Assembly: GCA_021159805.1 (NCBI GenBank)
Contig: JAGHDT010000164.1
Coordinates: 1-7,569, forward strand
DNA: 7,569 nt
Direction: 5' to 3'
From: Anaerolineae bacterium
GTDB taxonomy: Bacteria; Chloroflexota; Anaerolineae; B4-G1; SLSP01
A program made the position numbers and the translations under genes. Positions within the stretch are counted from its first letter, which is position 1. Each line of letters opens with the position of its first letter. Positions 5,545 to 7,569 of this stretch are shown here, piece after piece. The notes under the pieces are model-generated. The model was given only the letters and a program-made list of their open reading frames with translations, did no database searches and had not been told where the DNA came from.

Positions 5545-6975
5545 TCAATCCCAGAAGCGGGGGTCGTCCGCGCACGCACGGGCGACAAATCTCCCACTTC
5601 CCTCGTCGGCCACAAAAACACCGTCGCGCACCAAGAATTCGCCGCGCCGTAGGCTGCTGACGACCTTGCCCCTGACCGGCATCCCCTCATAGGGGCTGTA
5701 ACCGGCGATCATGTGCAGATCATCAGCGGCCACGATCCCCTCAGCAGCGGGATCAAAAAGCACCAGATCGGCATCACCACCCGGTGCAAGCTCCCCCTTA
5801 CGCGGCCACATATTATAGATCTTGGCCGGATTGAGCGCCATCATCCGCACCAGGTCAGTCCACTCCAGCCGCCCCGTAGCGACCCCGAATGTTGCCATCA
5901 GGGAGAGCAACGTCTCGGTGCCCGGCAGCCCTCCGGGCGTCTTGGTAAAGTTGTCGACCGCGAGCTTCTGTGCCTTGCGGTAATCACAGTGATCCGTGAT
6001 CAGCATGTCCACCTGATGCCGGGAGATAGCAGCCCATAGTGCCGCCGACTCAGCCGGACTGCGAAGCGGCGGCTGAAGGACATAGCGCCACGGCTCGCTC
6101 CCCGCGTAGAGTGATTCGTTCAGCAGCAGATACTGTGGCGCGGTCTCTGAGAACGCGACCTGCCCGGCTTCGCGCGCGGCAGCTACGTGCTCGGACGCAA
6201 AGCCGGTAGAGTTATGAGCGATCACCACGGGAGCAGCAACAGCCTTCGCCAGGAAGAGCACGCGGGCAACAGCTTCCTTCTCGGCCAAAGCCGGACGCGC
6301 AAAGCCGTGATAGGCCCAGCCGGTCCTACCGGACTGCACAAGTGATTCAGTCTGAGCCGTGACCAGCGCATCATTCTCACAATGAACCAGGCTGATCAGC
6401 CCATAGCGAGCCGCAGCCTCTAACCAGCGCAAGAGCTTCGCATCGTCGGCGTAGTAGTTGGGACGATAGGTAGTATACATTTTGATGCTTTGAATGCCCA
6501 GCTCAGGCAGCACCCCAAGTTCATCCTCCTGACCAGGCGGCAGGTCGGTGACCATCATATGGAACGCATAGTCAATCACCGAAGGCGCAGACTCCACGAG
6601 GCGATCAGCCAGCGCCTGTTGAAAGCTCTGTCCCGGGAGTTGCGTAGCGAAATCAACTACGGTGGTGATCCCGCCGTAGGCCGCTGCGCGGCTGCCCTCG
6701 AACCAATTGTCCGCGGTCTGGTACAGCCCCGTGTCCAGTTGGATATGCGTATGCGCGTCGATGATCCCCGGCAGCACCAACAAGCCTCCGGCATCGATCA
6801 CCCGGCAGCTCTCCGGCAACAACAGGTTGGTGCCAATCGCCTGAATCTTTCCTTCAGCAATCAGCACATCGGCTGACATCATCCGCTCAGCCGTGACAAG
6901 TGTCCCACCGCGTACCAACAGCGGCGATCGCGTTGCTGGCGATAGCAGCTCCGGCAGCCTGGATCCAGCGCCCAT
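5545..6975 (-). CDS. Dihydropyrimidinase/hydantoinase-like amidohydrolase
   Basis: The 476-residue product belongs to the cyclic amidohydrolase family, which hydrolyses ring amides in dihydropyrimidines, hydantoins or allantoin. All expected binuclear metal ligands are visible: His75 and His77 in DAHTH, the carboxylatable Lys165 in IQSIKMYTTY, His198 in LVHCEND, His254 in VIAHNST and Asp328 in ITDHCDYR. The C-terminal part has MALNPAKIY, GELAPGGDADLVLFDP and the YSPYEGM segment typical of the family. The length is normal. I chose the ATG at 6973-6975, which has AGGGGG 6 nt upstream (6982-6987); a TTG at 6991-6993 would add 6 residues and has no such site. It is the first gene of the minus-strand series. 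D-hydantoinase, dihydropyrimidinase and allantoinase activities cannot be separated by eye; the first two fit best. Confidence 0.9.
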   Translation of the reverse strand: MGAGSRLPELLSPATRSPLLVRGGTLVTAERMMSADVLIAEGKIQAIGTNLLLPESCRVIDAGGLLVLPGIIDAHTHIQLDTGLYQTADNWFEGSRAAAYGGITTVVDFATQLPGQSFQQALADRLVESAPSVIDYAFHMMVTDLPPGQEDELGVLPELGIQSIKMYTTYRPNYYADDAKLLRWLEAAARYGLISLVHCENDALVTAQTESLVQSGRTGWAYHGFARPALAEKEAVARVLFLAKAVAAPVVIAHNSTGFASEHVAAAREAGQVAFSETAPQYLLLNESLYAGSEPWRYVLQPPLRSPAESAALWAAISRHQVDMLITDHCDYRKAQKLAVDNFTKTPGGLPGTETLLSLMATFGVATGRLEWTDLVRMMALNPAKIYNMWPRKGELAPGGDADLVLFDPAAEGIVAADDLHMIAGYSPYEGMPVRGKVVSSLRRGEFLVRDGVFVADEGSGRFVARACADDPRFWD

Positions 6976-7049
6976 AGTATGCCCCCTAATCAATAGTACT
7001 ACGAGTATATGACAATTTGGAACTTTTAGTAGCTATGACGCGGAGTATA
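6976..7049. promoter_or_regulatory. AT-rich divergent intergenic region
   Basis: This short gap separates the divergent hydantoinase and glycosyltransferase genes and is clearly more AT-rich than its surroundings. On the minus strand it holds TTGTCA (5/6 to a -35 box), TATACT and TACTAT, but none are at standard spacing. It holds AGGGGG (6982-6987) for the hydantoinase and GGAG just before the plus-strand ATG at 7050. Promoters for both genes are probably here, but I cannot assign boxes with confidence. Confidence 0.35.
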
Positions 7050-7569
7050 ATGCGTAGTGTGAATACCCAGAAGCGCCCCCACCTTACCGCAGATCTGGCC
7101 TTCGGCATCCTCGTCGTTCTCATAGCCTTTGCCATTCGTCTGTGGGATCTCAATGCGACCTCGCTCTGGTATGATGAAACCTTTGTGCTCGTCCACGCAC
7201 GTGAGGGCATCCTCCAGGCCGTCGCCGGCCTCTTTCGGGAGGATAACACGCTGCCCCTTCACGGGCTGCTGCTGGCGATCTGGATCAAGCTGGCCGGGGA
7301 TTGCGAATTCACTGCGCGCTATCTCTCCGTGCTGTTGGGCACCATCGGTGCACCGTTGGTCATGCAGGTCGGCCGGGCTGTGGGCGCCGGCTTGAGGCGC
7401 ACAGCTGACTTAGCTGCTGGCAACCCCATATCCGGCCCCTGGGACCGCCGCACCCCAGTGCGGCTCTCTCCGGCAGCAGACTCGGCTGCTGGCAGACCCA
7501 CATCCAGCCCCTGGGACCGCCGCACCCCAGTGCGGCTCTCTCCGGCAGCAGACTCGGCTGCTGGCAGAC
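7050..7569 (+). CDS. GT39/PMT-like membrane glycosyltransferase, 5' part, with in-frame 24-residue repeats
   Basis: The reading frame is open to the window edge, giving 173 codons with no stop. It starts with a membrane helix (about residues 14-32), then SLWYDETF (38-45) holding the Asp-Glu typical of the first extracytoplasmic loop of GT39/ArnT/PMT-type enzymes. HGLLLAIWIKLAGDCEFTARYLSVLLG (71-97) matches the family's pattern leading into the next helix (about 90-114). Such enzymes transfer sugars from polyprenyl-phosphate donors. Where relatives continue with further helices, this protein enters repeats: WDRRTPVRL at 131-139 and 155-163 in a 24-residue period. They follow the positively charged end of the second helix, so the loop is probably cytoplasmic. 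The ATG at 7050 has GGAG only 4 nt upstream; the in-frame ATG at 7035 has no site. Whether the gene resumes its domain beyond the window or is broken cannot be seen. Confidence 0.75.
   Translation, partial: MRSVNTQKRPHLTADLAFGILVVLIAFAIRLWDLNATSLWYDETFVLVHAREGILQAVAGLFREDNTLPLHGLLLAIWIKLAGDCEFTARYLSVLLGTIGAPLVMQVGRAVGAGLRRTADLAAGNPISGPWDRRTPVRLSPAADSAAGRPTSSPWDRRTPVRLSPAADSAAGR
7441..7467 (+). repeat. Dispersed palindromic repeat, copy 4 (in glycosyltransferase, first array unit)
   Basis: Perfect hairpin GCCGCAC (7447-7453), CCCA, GTGCGGC (7458-7464), led by CTGGGACC and followed by TCTCTCC as in copy 1. The plus strand reads it in frame as WDRRTPVRL. Confidence 0.9.
7513..7539 (+). repeat. 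Dispersed palindromic repeat, copy 5 (in glycosyltransferase, second array unit)
   Basis: Perfect hairpin GCCGCAC (7519-7525), CCCA (7526-7529), GTGCGGC (7530-7536), identical to copy 4 and in the same reading frame. The lack of any difference between the two units suggests recent duplication or ongoing gene conversion. Confidence 0.9.

Larger units (their letters stand above)
7401..7569 (+). repeat. 72-bp tandem repeat inside the glycosyltransferase gene
   Basis: The unit from 7441 recurs at 7513 (period 72 bp) and is identical over the 57 bp of the second unit that are visible. It is cut off by the window edge, so the copy number is unknown. Each unit is a dispersed palindrome followed by a spacer of about 43 bp with its own small inverted repeat, CAGCAG (7474-7479) and CTGCTG (7486-7491). 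The 40 bp before the first palindrome (7401-7440) match the spacer at about 80%, so a degenerate spacer precedes the array. The period is a multiple of three and keeps the frame. Confidence 0.9.

Noticed and set aside
7319..7525. Minus-strand open frame across the tandem repeat
   Set aside because: The repeat has no stops in any frame, so open frames across it carry no information; the plus-strand frame continues from recognisable GT39 sequence.
7441..7569. Tandem repeats as a CRISPR array
   Set aside because: The spacer portion is the same in each unit, the units are in frame inside a coding sequence, and no cas gene is visible.

Overview
The window is a moderately GC-rich, densely packed bacterial chromosomal segment. 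It holds seven complete genes on the minus strand and one divergent, incomplete gene on the plus strand at the right edge. Gene content (tandem deoxynucleoside kinases, HI0933/BaiN-type flavoprotein, XdhC/CoxI protein, PF10107-type nuclease, hydantoinase, GT39-type membrane glycosyltransferase), short intergenic gaps and dispersed palindromes would suit a Chloroflexota-like bacterium. That assignment is an impression from gene style and was not tested by a search.

Layout. At the left, two paralogous deoxynucleoside kinases (681-1613, then 5-652) form a small operon behind a promoter at 1640-1667. From 6975 down to 1817 runs a co-oriented series: a dihydropyrimidinase/hydantoinase-like amidohydrolase, a membrane-anchored PF10107-type nuclease, an XdhC/CoxI family protein, a cupin protein, and a HI0933/BaiN-type flavoprotein that overlaps the cupin gene by 8 bp. 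XdhC proteins serve molybdenum hydroxylases, and hydantoinases and some cupins act in purine or pyrimidine breakdown. A ring-nitrogen catabolism theme is therefore possible, but no hydroxylase gene is visible here. At 7050 a GT39/PMT-like glycosyltransferase starts on the plus strand and runs off the window without a stop.

The most unusual signal is a family of short palindromic repeats of about 27-29 bp: a perfect 7-bp stem GCCGCAC/GTGCGGC around a CCCA loop, preceded by CTGGGAYC and followed by TCT. Five near-identical copies lie in the same orientation at about 1742, 3475, 4905, 7441 and 7513, with a left-half copy at 4934-4951. Two copies are intergenic. One lies in frame inside the cupin gene, read as EPHWGAVIP. 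Two lie in frame inside the glycosyltransferase, read as WDRRTPVRL, as part of a 72-bp (24-codon) tandem repeat that continues past the window edge. The element has no stop codon in any of its six frames, so it can sit inside genes in either direction. This resembles protein-tolerated palindromic elements such as the Rickettsia palindromic elements, and it is the best candidate here for something undescribed.
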